64,000 nt of DNA, taken from NCBI GenBank assembly GCA_034440635.1, contig JAOTON010001129.1, positions 434,001-498,000 of the forward strand, read 5' to 3'. The notes beneath the pieces are model-generated. The model saw only the letters and a program-made list of their open reading frames with translations. It made no database searches and was not told the DNA's origin. Below are positions 42,460 to 54,296 of the stretch, one piece after another. The stretch's first letter is position 1; the number at the start of each line of letters is the position of its first letter. This DNA is from Lepas anatifera (taxonomy: Eukaryota; Arthropoda; Thecostraca; Lepadidae). The position numbers were made by a program, and so were the translations under genes.

Positions 42460-43512
42460 GAGTGTTGCTAGAGGAACACGAACGAACACAGCGCCTCCCT
42501 CAGCTCAGCTACCAGGACTCCTTCATCCCGGGGTACGGGTCGGTGCGCAGCTCACGTTTGTTCTGGAAAGCTCTGAGCGGGTGCAGGTGCATTGGCAACG
42601 GTCCGGAGCAATCTCCCTTCGAGTCCCCAGTAGCGGCCAGTTAGCTGACGGAGCTGCGTAATGCGAGGTCGCACCCTCGTCCTGAGGCTCCTGTAGTGGG
42701 GCCCGAAGTGCAAGAGTCGATCTAGTGTTACTCCAAGGAGTCTGAGCCGTTCGCCGGCCGCAACAGACCTACTCGCCACCCTGATGGTAACACTGACAGC
42801 ATCACGCGGCCACTGCGAGAAGACGAGAATTTGGGTCTTCTTCCCCGCAACTCTCGTCTTGGAGTCACGAGCCCACTTAACTAGGGCGTCAGCTGCTTTT
42901 TGGTGCCTGTAACCTGTACTGTGTTGCCGGCACAGAGTGTTGTGGTATCGTCCGCGTACATAAGCGGAGTTACTCCTGGCACGGCCTTGAGCAACGCAGC
43001 GAGAGGGGCCGCCCACAGCAAAAGCAAGGCAGGGGACAGGGCACCGTCCTGCGGGAATCATGCCTGCAACACCCTGTCGCCGCTACGGGAGCCGTTTAAC
43101 TCCACCAGTGCAAGCCGGTCTCTCAGAAAGTGCCAAACCCAGCTGATTATGCAGCTTCGGACGCCTTGTTCCAGGAGGCGGACACTCAGAAGGCGATGGT
43201 CGACCGTATCTTGGGCCCTGACGAAATCAAACGTCAGGAGCACGTATTTCGGGGCCAACGCACCGTCTGGAACACTCTTGCCTCGTCCTTTGGGTTTTGC
43301 CACCCATCCTGTACGGTCAGGACGAGGCGGCCTAGGGTGTCAGCCACCGACCTCTTGGCTCTGAATCCGACTTGTTCGGGCGGAACGAGGGCTTTTGTCA
43401 ATGACGGTAGAGAGCCGAGAAAGAACAAGCCTCTCCGCGAGCTTTGCCACATGGCTCGTCAGGTCTAATGGCCGGTAACTCCCAGGAGTCTCTTGTCCTT
43501 CCCTGCCTTGGG
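42460..43512 (-). mobile_element. Second-lineage non-LTR RT, 3' part
   Basis: The minus strand encodes RT pieces in several frames: GSYRPLDLTSHVAKLAERLV, PEQVGFRAKRSVADTLGRLV, TFDFVRAQDTVDHRLL, the catalytic YADDTT region near 42950, and thumb LLGVTLDRLLHFGPHYRSLRTRV. The style is that of Ingi/R1-like elements and differs from the I-like copies. The endonuclease half lies at 45867-47750; other insertions separate the two. Confidence 0.75.
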
Positions 43513-43513
43513 G

Positions 43514-44270
<757 letters not shown>

Positions 44271-44289
44271 AAACTGCACGCCATAGGTA

Positions 44290-45866
44290 TTAGACGTCAC
44301 TTAGCCTGTTTTTTTGTTGGACTTTCTAAAAGAGCGGTATTTCACGTTCCGTGTAAATTCTTCTTTCTCCGATAAATATACAACGATCAATGGAATCCCG
44401 CAGGGCAGCGTTTTATCGGTAGCCCTGTTCGCTTTTGTGATAAATGCCATTGTAGACGTTCTTCCTAAAACCATAAAATTTGCTTTATTCGTAGATGATT
44501 TCACTATTTGGACAACAACCTCTACTACTAGTGCCGCTGCTAGACAACTGCAGCTTGCGCTCGATCGCTTGGAGCGTTGGAGCGGCGAGAACGGGCTAAG
44601 GTTTTCGTTGTCAAGAACTAAATTTATGCACTTCTGTAACCGCAGGCGTGCATCTGACGATCCAATTCCTACTATACAAGGCCAGCGTGTGGAACTAGCA
44701 GATAGCGTTAGGTTCCTAGGGATCATTATTGACCGCCGTATGAGCTATGTCCCTCACTTTCAGGACCTAAGAGAGAGGTGTTTCAAGTCCCTGAATGTTC
44801 TGAAAAAATATTGACGAGAATGAAGTTCGGAGCCGATCGTGCAACTCTTCTGATGCTATACAGATCCCTCATCAGGTCATAGATCGAGTACGGCTGCGTT
44901 GCATTTGACTCGGCGTCTGAAACAGCGAAGCGTATGCTGGACACTGTTCATCACCACGCGATCAGAACTATTATCGGATCTTTTAGGACCTCACCAGTTA
45001 GCAGTATGCTCGTAGACGAAATGCCTCTAGATCATCGTCGGAAGATATTGTCCATGCGATATGCCGTGAAACTAAAACAACATACAACACATCCTACACA
45101 TGAGACATTCTTCGGGGACACCCACCTCCGTCAGTTTGGAGCTGGGTCGCGTGCTGCGGCTCGCCACCCGGGAGTTCGCGCCCTATTAGCGGAGGCTTGT
45201 ATTAGCACAGACCTTGTCGAACCATACCGCCTGCCTGCTATCAGTCCGTGGGTGATCTCGAAAGCTAACACAAACACTGACTTGCTCGAGCGATGTAGAG
45301 ATTTGCCTCCTGAAACAATGCGCCAGCTGTTCATGGAACTCTGCTCGGAAATGTTTGAAAACCCCGTTCACTTCTACACGGACGGTTCAAAATGTAAAGT
45401 GGTACGGGATGTAGGTTTGTTTGTGGCCGCACTGAAAAAATGTTTTAAGCCTACCCCAGGAAGCGTCTGTTTTTACTTCGGAACTGTATGTCATCTTTCG
45501 TTGCCTGGATGAGATATCAGAACTAAGGGCGAGAAAGTTCGTGGTCTTTGCGGACTCACTGCCCTCTCTACAGGGATTGGACTCCTTTTACTTCCATAGC
45601 ACATCATCTTCTTACCTCCTGACCCTCATAAGACAGAAATTGCATAGCCTAGAGCAGAAAGGAAAAACTGTGGAGATTGTTTGGGTGCCAAGCCATTGCG
45701 GTATAGTCGGGAACGAACGGGCGGACAGGCTTCCAAAGGCCGCGAGTGAACGTGCTTCTTTTCCCGGCCTCTGTGATCCGTTCTTTGACCTATATGGTAT
45801 TACCAAAGACTATGTTGTGCGTGTGTGGCAGAGCAGGTGGGATGGTGATCCCAAAGGAACAAAACT
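44290..45866 (+). mobile_element. I-superclade RT and RNase H fragment, plus strand
   Basis: RT: FLKERYFTFRV, GIPQGSVLSVALFAFVINAI, catalytic FVDDFTIWTTTS, RFLGIIIDRRMSYVPHF; a stop near 44812. RNase H: FYTDGSKC, FVVFADSLPSLQGL, VWVPSHCGIVGNERADRLPKA. It ends in RWDGDPKGTKL at 45866, where the minus-strand second-lineage element resumes. Several stops and frame breaks. Confidence 0.8.
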
Positions 45867-47750
45867 GGGGGACTCATTGCAGATGGTGTCAGGGCCAGGG
45901 TCTTTCTTGAGCTGGAGGTGGTGAAGTTGCTGGACGAGCTCGTCCATACTGAATGAAGGCAGAGCAGCAGTCTCGGCATGTACCCTCGCACTCACATCAG
46001 ACCCGGAGGGGGAGGGGGCGAGGGCCCTCAACCTCCGCTTGGCGGCGGAACGGTCCTGCTTCGCGGCTCGCACTTGTTTAGAGACGCTGCTGTACGTCTT
46101 GTTTAGGGCTATTCTGCCTTCTCAGTGGCCGTAATCAGAAGTCTGCCGTTGTCCAGCATAGCCTCACCAGCTCGGTAGTCGTCCGCAGCGCGCTCTAACT
46201 TCTTACGGATCCTCGAGACACGGCCCAGACTGGCAGGCCTGTTGAGCATCGTGGAAAAGAAGCTCCTAAAGTGGGATTGCGTGACTACGCTCCACCTCCG
46301 CGGCTTTATGTTTTGCGGCAATCCACCGCTCCCTGAGTCCGGCTCGGCGGCTCGGACCCCTTTCCGGGCATCGCGACGTAACGCGACTGCCCCCTGAGCT
46401 CAGGATCAGGCCCCCAGGGCTTTCGATTAACCCTCGCACCTTGCGAGACATATAGGGCGCTGGCGTTCTGGATAGCCCTCGTGAAGGGCGCTCCGTGGTG
46501 GAGGCCCGTGGAGCACTTCAGAGAAGGCAGCCTCACAGGCATCACGAACAGTGTTCCAGTTTGCCTTGTGGCCTGTTGCTTCTGGACTCGGTGGCGGAGG
46601 TGGTCTTTACAAACTTCGCATCTCGACCAACTTTGTCAGGTGGTCGCTTCCGATCCGGGCCAATTTGCTATGATGACCTTCTAGCGAGTCCTGAGGTGCA
46701 GGCTACCACGTCAGGTGCATTCCGGCTGCCAGTGCGATAGCTCAAGAACGTTGGTGCTCTACTCTTAAGTGTGGTCCAGCCGACGCGATCCAGCCAATCA
46801 CCGATCTGCCGCCCCACGGGGTCTGCAGTCTCGATGTTAGATTCCCAGTGAGGGTGGTGGCCGTTTAGGCCTCCGGCAACAATGGAGTGGTCGTTGTGCG
46901 GGAGAGCATCGGGCGAGAATCAGTACCGACGATCGTCATTCTCCGCTGACCTGATGGGAGGCCGGTACAAGTTCCGAATCAAGAGCGGATGCTTTCCGAG
47001 GACGCACACGCCGCAGAACTCAGTCGAGTCGTCAGCCGTGTCCAGAAGGCGGCCCACCAGAGGCTGGAAGTGGAGACCCGCCTGGAGGTAGAACGCCACA
47101 TCGCCATCCCTTACGACCGCTGCGCCTTCCCGTCCGCCTCGCGCCCTGCGGGTGAACGCTGGAGTTTGGAAGTCGGGAATGCGGGTTGCAGTCTTGGCAG
47201 AAAACTGGGCCCCCTGAACAGCTACGACGTCCACGGATACCGTCCGAAACCAGCTTTTGAGTACCGGGATTATGTCATGGATCCTCTCTGCGTTTCAGGC
47301 AACAATGTGAAGGAGACTTCGTGTATGCCGGTTCCGACGGTAGCGTCGGTTCCGGGCCCGTCTTCTGTATTGCCCCCTCGGTGGCATCCGGTGATCACCC
47401 CCTCCACCGGCGCTCGCGGAGAAAGGCGCGGCCGGCTGATCACTGATATGGCGGGCCGAGGCCGCGCTCCGCGCGCGGCACCCGAACCCGCAGGTGGGCA
47501 TGTCGCAGCCCGGTGGTGGAGAAAAACAAGTTGGTCTTGCCAAATCCGGGAGTCTGGGGAAGCGACGACGGCGGCGGGGTTCCGCCATCAGGTCCCTCTC
47601 GGAGAGGGCACGTTGGAGGCGGCTTGGTTTCCGCGTCTGGGACAACCAGTCGCGGCGGGTCCGAGGGCCCACACCTTCCACCACTTGAAGGTGGTCTCCG
47701 TTGGAAGGTTCAGTTTGGGTTCGGCGATGCCTGTGCTCACCACCCTACCG
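45867..47750 (-). mobile_element. Second-lineage non-LTR element, endonuclease part
   Basis: From about 47300 down the minus strand: endonuclease N-part (VAVQGAQFSAKTATRIPDFQ, NLYRPPIRSAENDDRRY in broken frames), then a basic linker and LQLKKDPGPDTICNE, the motif just before RT. It joins logically to the RT part at 43512-42460. The 47295-47684 part is an Arg/Pro-rich leader or ORF end. Confidence 0.65.
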
Positions 47751-48361
47751 TCATAGGACAGTGCCCGGTGGTGTTGTGAGCGTCACTTGATGGACTCATT
47801 CATCCTTACTGCGGTCCTGCTGGAGAGGCAGGTCCGGGGCCTCCTCAATAGTGCGGATCACGACGGTGCTCGGTGTCAGCCTGTCACAGACAGCCACCCA
47901 CACGGACGGCCAAGACCAGACTGTATTTGTCAGAAGCGAGCGCTCGGTCCACACACCACGGCAGGGGCGCGCTCAGGTCAACACCTTACACTGTCCCTTC
48001 TGACCTTTGAAATCAACAATAACACCTTACATGATCAGCGTTTTCAGCTTTACATATACGATAATTGGAGAGGCATATGCGTTGGCCCCGCTCCAAGCTC
48101 ACATCATACACGCTTCATACAACGCAACAAAACACCACGCCTCATCACACCTGTCCTAAACGTCTCTTTCTACAACTGGTTTAACGTACTTTACGTGTGT
48201 AGAATACACCCTACCATTTCTGGGATTCATGTATTCTAAATGGCGCCTGCTGAGCCACCTCACAACGATGAACACCGGAGACCACGGCGAAGCCATCTTC
48301 CGAGAAATGCCTCGCGGATAACTGAAATTTATAACTCTGATTTGGTCACCAGGCTTAATGT
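47751..48361. other. No gene recognised
   Basis: No long frame of note. It may hold the 3' end or LTR of the minus-strand integrase element, but I could not find a paired LTR. Confidence 0.35.
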
Positions 48362-49087
48362 TTAGCTCCCTAGCCCTCTGCCTACGATCATACTGTGCCT
48401 TTGTTCCCTTTGCGCCGATAACAGTTTTTCATTTGCACGTTTTGATGTCCAAGATAGAGGTCGTAGTCTTTCTTGAACATAGTCGTCTGAGTACATAGAC
48501 ACTGGTTGTACAATTAAACGGCTCACTGGTGAGTTGACGTGCCGGAGAAAAAACAAAATATGGCGAATACCCGTGAGAGCTAGACACTTCATTGTTCAGT
48601 GAAAATATCACTGCCGGCAAGTGGGATTCCCAGTTTGCTCTGAACTGGTCCGAAAGTGTGCGCAAATGACACTTGATGTCAAGGTGACGCCTTTCTACTT
48701 TTCCAATAGCTTCATGGAGATAGCCCACTGCGCTCTGTATCTCTACATCCCAGAAACGGCAAAGTGAAGCCACTTTTTGACTCTTCATGTTCTTACCTGC
48801 GTCGGTTTCAATTTTACAGGGCGGACCAAAAGTAAAAAGCTGGGTCGACAAAGCATCCACGATATTGTCTGCTGAACCAGATTGCAAAGGGTAGTGTGTC
48901 ATAAAACCTGTGAATTTATCGATACACGTCAGAACTAGTGTTTTTGCAGAGGACTGACTATTCGGCATGTGAGCTACATCAATAACGAGCACTTCACCTG
49001 GACTTGTGGGTGGCTGTGGAAGCAAAGGAGGAGATGGTGACCCGCGTTCATCCTTTTTTCGCTGCAACGAACACAGCTGGCTACGTA

Positions 49088-49272
49088 TAATAATAATAAT
49101 AATAATTTTTGGGGCTTATCGACACCCAACTGCCAGGGTCATATGGCGTCGCCAACTCTTTCCCCGTTGGAAGGGTTTCTCGGGAGCCAGCTTGCTCCTT
49201 GTTCGGGAAGCCGCCGGGCCTCGAACCCGGGTCGGCTGCGTGAGCCGCTCGCTGACCACTCCCTACCGCCCC
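49088..49272 (-). mobile_element. tRNA-derived SINE, copy 1
   Basis: The minus strand begins GGGGCGGTAGGGAGTGGTCA (A-box region), has the B box GGTTCGAGGCC, and ends with a (TTA)n tail. Perfect 12-bp target duplications GCTGGCTACGTA flank it at 49076-49087 and 49273-49284. It splits the HHCC motif of the LTR-element integrase. Confidence 0.88.
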
Positions 49273-49679
49273 GCTGGCTACGTAATTTTGGCAATCTTTC
49301 CGAAGACCGACATACCAAATGAGCTGAGACAGTGACTCATACAGCTTCAGCCAGCCGCAATGTCCCCCCGTGGCAGCGTCGTGATGCCTATGCAACATCT
49401 CAAAGCGTTTGGCAACCGGCCAAACGACTTGTGTTGTCCCGCTATCAGAAACACGGCGGCATAGAATTCCTGTTCACTAAAAGAAAGTTCTTGGGGTCTT
49501 CACGCTTTAATGACGTTGGACAGTATTTTGGCCACTTCTCTTTCTGAATCTTAAAAACCAATGCACGGCAGACTCTATCGTGCTTTTGATACCAAATCAA
49601 AGAGGAACTCTCAATGTTGCAGTCACCGAGAACATCAACGACAACAGAATTTTCCTCTACAGCACCAGTAAAATGCTCC

Positions 49680-50010
49680 TTGGCCGATTTTGGTTGTTGG
49701 ATTCCGGCGTCCGGTGGCCGATCATCCGGGCTGACCTCTGTGACCGAGGCATCCGCGGACCTTTCAACCAATGTGATTGTTTCAACCATTGTGGCCGATT
49801 GTGATTGTTCGACTCCTGCGTCCGGCAGCTGTTCACCCGGGCTGGCCTCTGTGACCGAGGCATCCGCGGACCTTTCAACCAATGTGATTGTTTCAACCAT
49901 TGTGGCCGATTGTGATTTTTCGACTCCTGCGTCCGGCAGCTGTTCACCTGGGCTGGCCTCTGTGACCGAGGCATCCGCGGACCTTCCAACCAAAACATAT
50001 GGCTCTACCC
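49680..50010 (-). repeat. Three 111-bp (37-residue) in-frame repeats
   Basis: CTCTGTGACCGAGGCATCCG starts at 49736, 49847 and 49958, a period of 111. In the minus-strand pol frame each unit reads RSADASVTEASPGEQLPDAG plus 17 more residues. The repeat closest to the core (49680-49740) is the most diverged. Confidence 0.9.
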
Positions 50011-50201
50011 GACTTTCCTTTGGGAAAATTCCTCCCACAGGCTCCCCTCTCTGGGTCCCAGAATCAACATGTGAGCTCTTCCAGATATTTCTGGTCAGAT
50101 GTTACTGGTGTTTAGAGAAGGACCGGACTTACGTCATCGAGCACGTGAAGCCAGTGGTGGATAAGAGGGGGCTCAAGCCCCCACAATGTCAGTGCCTCTA
50201 G

Positions 50202-50850
50202 TAAATTCATAGCCAGAGCCTGTTCCAAAGCAATGGCGGGGGGATTTTCGAGCCTCCTGCCCCCCTTCCAAATGAAGTCCTGGATCCGCCTCTGCGTAAA
50301 GCTGCCGTTGTGATAAATCAGACGGACGGCTGATGCAAGTCATAAACGGTTACCTTCGGCCGGTGGCACAGCACGCCCAAACAAAAGGCTTCTTCTCCGC
50401 TTCCCCATGCGTGTAAATATACATTCATAATGACTACAACCTTGTGGCATTTTTCGAGGGCGCCTTGCTTCTTCCACAATGATATCCGGGTCGGCTTCCA
50501 GGCAGTAACAGCACGTATCAGTGATGCGGAGCTCAGGACGATGTATGAGATACGAATATCTAAATAATGATGCATCGGGTAGACAGACCGCGTGTCTTTC
50601 TGATTGGTGGTACTGGCGGCGGAATTGGGGGCACGTTGCCCCCTTAAATCAGAAATTTTAACACTAACCCTATGGCGTTGACTGAAAAGAAATGGATCCA
50701 TGGTGCCCTCTTAAATTCGGACGTTCCGCCGTCACTGATTGGTGGTGATTGGCCACGGGCCTGCTGTGATTGGTTGGTGGTGGTCCTATTGGGCCGAACC
50801 CGAGGTGCCTGTGATGACCTCCCGAGTCAGTCTGTTAGAACATTAGAACA
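50202..50850. other. No gene recognised
   Basis: No supportable coding region; unremarkable sequence between the LTR-element fragment and a SINE. Confidence 0.4.
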
Positions 50851-50868
50851 TATTGTAAATGAATACGG

Positions 50869-51010
50869 GGGGCGCGGTGGTGGGTGGTCGCGTGCTGGCT
50901 TCCCGCGCCGACCCGGGTTGGCCCGGCGGTTCCTGAACGGGGCTGGCTTCCGAGAAACCCTTCCAGGGTTGGCGAGTTGCCCTGGCTTGTGGTCGATAAG
51001 CAAAATTATT
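50869..51010 (+). mobile_element. tRNA-derived SINE, copy 2
   Basis: It starts GGGCGCGGTGGTGGGTGGTC, has a B-box-like GGGTTGGCCC (degenerate), shares AGAAACCCTTCCAGGGTTGG and TGTGGTCGATAAGC-type sequence with copy 1, and ends AAAATTATT. Perfect 12-bp duplications AAATGAATACGG lie at 50857-50868 and 51011-51022. Confidence 0.85.
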
Positions 51011-51214
51011 AAATGAATACGGCATCAGATCTCTCTGAGAGCTCAACGACTTCGCAGAGCGCGGGCATGCTCTGATACAGACATACAACTTAGGCCTACT
51101 GATGAAAACAAAGAGCCCTTTCGGCTGTCGAGATGTGCCATTTGAAGCTCTAATTGTGCCCTTTTCTACCTTAGGTTCCCAGTAAAAACCTGAGGAAAAT
51201 ACACTGGGTCCTGT

Positions 51215-51735
51215 GCAGGGGCGTAGCCAAGGGGGGCGGCTAGGGCGGCCGCCCCCCCCTCCTGAGGGCCCGGAGGGCCCCCTGAGGATACGGGCTGCGC
51301 GAAGCGCTGCTCGCTCGCACTATGCTCTGGGGCCAAATGTGGGACTTCATACCATACAGGACCCTCTTAAGCCCTCTCCAGCACTCTATTCTGTGACAAG
51401 CAGGACTTTTTTACCCATCAAAACCGCCTGTAAATAGGTGCCCTTTGAACCGCTGGTAGCCAGGGCCCCCTATCCAAAGTGGGACCCATTTTGGTCAGCT
51501 GGGCCCTCATTAATCGATAAAGCCGCGATGGCCAGCGGGACTGTTAGGGCAACAGGGCCCAGTCCGACTCGCAGGCTGTCAAGAGTCCGGTCATAGCCGC
51601 CAGCGACCTGTCTGACCAGCTGGATCCTCTTTCAGTGAGGAGGCTGTGTGGCTAGTAGGGACCATTTTAGCCCACAGGGCCCGGTCGGAAAGTCAGTACC
51701 CCGTTTAACTAGAGAAGCCTCTGAACTAGTGTAAC
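51215..51735. repeat. About 830-bp GGCCCT-rich repeat, copy cut by a retrotransposon
   Basis: Begins CAGGGGCGTAGCCAAGGGGG and carries GCGCGAAGCG-like and ACTCTATTCTGTGACAAGCA segments shared with 54300-54500 and 54843-55100. It breaks off at the tail of the CR1/Jockey-like element. Confidence 0.75.
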
Positions 51736-51737
51736 TG

Positions 51738-54296
51738 TCTATTTGTATTTGTATTTGTATTTGCGTAAACACCAACAGGATGTATCCCAATTACAGGTGC
51801 AGTCAAGTAGTAAAAAAGGTAAATAAGTTATATAAGCGTAGTAGCACGAACAATACATCATTAAACGACGGTCTAGACATCTAAACATTTGTAAAAGTGT
51901 AAAAACGGATCATATACATGCCTACAGGCCTAACAAAAGACATTTCCACGGTCACAAAGCGCACTCATAGTAATCACACAAATGGCCTTTAGGCTATTCG
52001 CGAATTGTCTGGCCACCGATTTGAAGGTGAAATGCGTTGAGTAAAAAAATCAACATCTCTGCTGGAGTTGAGAAAATCATTAGTGAGCACCGGAATCCTG
52101 CAGAATAAAGACCTCTTCACAGTGTTCACTCTGGCGTATGGAACATTCCACAGCCTCTGTACTCGCGATACACGCCCCTGCACTAATAGGCCGAAACATC
52201 CCATCACATGGGGACAGTCAAGACGTCCAGAGAACATGTTATGCAAATAAAGCAAGTCATATTGCGCGAGTCTGGAACGAATCGAAGGAAGCTTAAAATA
52301 ATAGCAAAAGCGTGTTATAGTCAGTGACTGCGATTGGTCTGTCCGACTTCACCGCCAACCACATAAGGACCTTATGCTGAATCCGTTCCAGGCGTTTCAG
52401 GTTGGTGACAGCTGTGCCAGCCCACACTACACAACCATATTCCAATATTGACCGGACATGAGCAAAGTACGCACTTGTGACTGACTGGTATCTCAGTCTA
52501 CCGCCGTGCCGACATTGTGGGATTTGCATGCTTTTTATAAGAAGCCCAAACATGCGGTTTGCTCGTGCTACTACTGAGTCAATATGATTTGAGAATGTCA
52601 GTTTTGTGTCAAGTAGGACGCCCAGGTCCCGAGTCTCCGTGCGGCGCTCCAAACTTGAATGATCCAATGAATATCCGGCCAAAATGGAGGAATTTCGAAG
52701 GGTGAACGTTATTACATGACATTTTGAAGGATTCAATTTCAAAAGCTAGGATTTCGACCACGCGGAGAGTCGTTCCAGGTCCGCTTGCAGGTCATCTGCG
52801 TCGGCTGAACATTTTATGCGATTAAAAATCTTGACGTCATCAGCGTACATGACGCATTGCGTCTGTATGCAGTGTGCTAGGTGTGCAGTAAAACATATAA
52901 ACAAGTAAAGGGCCACAGACACTACCTTCCGGCACCCCTGAAAGGACGGGTGCCCAGTCAGACATTTTTCCGTCGATGACGACGCGTTGACGACGATTGG
53001 AGAGGTAGGATTCGATCCAGGAGTGCGCTCCGTCAGTTACATTGAATGATTTCTTAATTTTGTGAAGAAGCAATGCATGATTGACACTTGTGAAGGCCGA
53101 AGAATAATCAGTGTAGATAGCATCTGTCTGAGCGCCCTCCTGGATCGACCTCCATCCGTGGTGTAAGAATACCCTCAGGTTTGACACGCACGATCGTCTT
53201 GGTAAGAACCCGTGTTGTGATACCGGGATTGCTAGTTGGCAATGAGCAAGCAGTTCATCAAAAACTACTTTTTTCTAAAATTTTGGAGCAAAGAGGGAGT
53301 AAAGAGATTCCACGATAGTTATTTGCGCATGTTTTGCTGCCTTTTTGTGTATGGGTATAATATTGGCGTCTTTCCAGAGTTGCGGGAACACTCCCTGGTT
53401 CATAGAGAGTTTGCATATAATTTCTATAGGGACAGCGAGCTGATGGGCGCACTCCTTCAAAATGCGTGCGCTGAGACCGTCAGGCCCGCACGCCTTGTTC
53501 CCGTCAATACTCATAATCAAAGCCAACACCTTGCCGGGTGGTACAGCAAATCGGTTTAGTTGTAATGGTTGAAGTGTTGGGCAGTCGGGAAAATTTTTTA
53601 CAACTGGATTTGAGAATTTTGAAATGAAAGTTCTGTTGAGCAGACTTGCGCATTCAGTGGGAGATTTGTGGGTTGTGCCGTTCTGCATCAATGATTGTAC
53701 TGATTGCCTAGATGATTTGAGAGCCTTGATAAACGACCAAAATCTTTTGGGGTTATCGGGGAAGTCATTTACAAGTCCAAGAAGATACTCCCTGTATTTG
53801 GTATCAGTGATTTCCTTAAAGTCTGCCCTGGCTCTCGAGAAATCATTGCTTTGTTCTGGGCACGGCACAGACTTTTTCAGGCGATGGGCGGCGTCTTTTT
53901 GTCTCAAGGCAGCCCTAACGTCGCTGTCAAACCACGGTGGAAAACGGCGAGAAAAGGAAACAGTAGGTATGTGGTCAGCGATTGCAGCATTTAAAAAGTC
54001 ATAAAACAGTGCGGTGTCTGCGTCTACATCTAAATCATTCAGAACGGTCCATGGAATCAAACTGAGGACGGTACGCAGACCGTCGAAGTCAGCGTTTCGA
54101 TAGTTAAAAGCACGAGTTCGTGAGACTTTAGGCATACAGGTGACAGTAACACGAAAAAATGACCTTGTTTCGTAGTGGTCTGAATTGAGCATTCCGTCTA
54201 CCACTTCAGATCGGGTCTCACCCCCACGAGATAAAACATTTCTCTGAGAAACAAACAGATTCTCCGCAGGACCCTCTACATTGGAGTAACCAAGTA
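51738..54296 (-). mobile_element. CR1/Jockey-like non-LTR retrotransposon, 5'-truncated
   Basis: The minus strand encodes the endonuclease-RT linker (FPPWFDSDVRAALRQKDAAH, YREYLLGLVNDFPDNPKRFW), RT fingers (ALIMSIDGNKACGPDGLSAR, WKDANIIPIHKK, NYRGISLLPLCSKILEK), palm (AIYTDYSSAFTSVNHALLLH, GVPEGSVCGPLLVYMF, catalytic YADDVKIF near 52841-52852) and thumb (RDLGVLLDTKLTFSNHI, VRSILEYGCVVW). A 3' tail of CAAATA-type repeats lies at 51738-51765. Frameshifts occur near 53275, 53200 and 52860. It sits inside the approximately 830-bp repeat array. Confidence 0.85.

Larger units (their letters stand above)
48362..50201 (-). mobile_element. LTR retrotransposon pol fragment (integrase), Gypsy-like
   Basis: In minus-strand order: a linker with three 37-residue repeats (about 50000-49680), QKHDRVCRALVFKIQKEKW, the HHCC zinc-binding segment (LHRHHDAATGGHCG...CQNYVAS, broken by a SINE, then resuming in RCSEKKDERG), and the integrase core. 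The core has Asp in VIDVAHMP, Asp in ETDAGKNM and Glu in GKVERRH with 35 residues between the last two (DD35E). The frame breaks near 48440 and no LTR was identified. RT and protease are not in the window. Confidence 0.82.
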
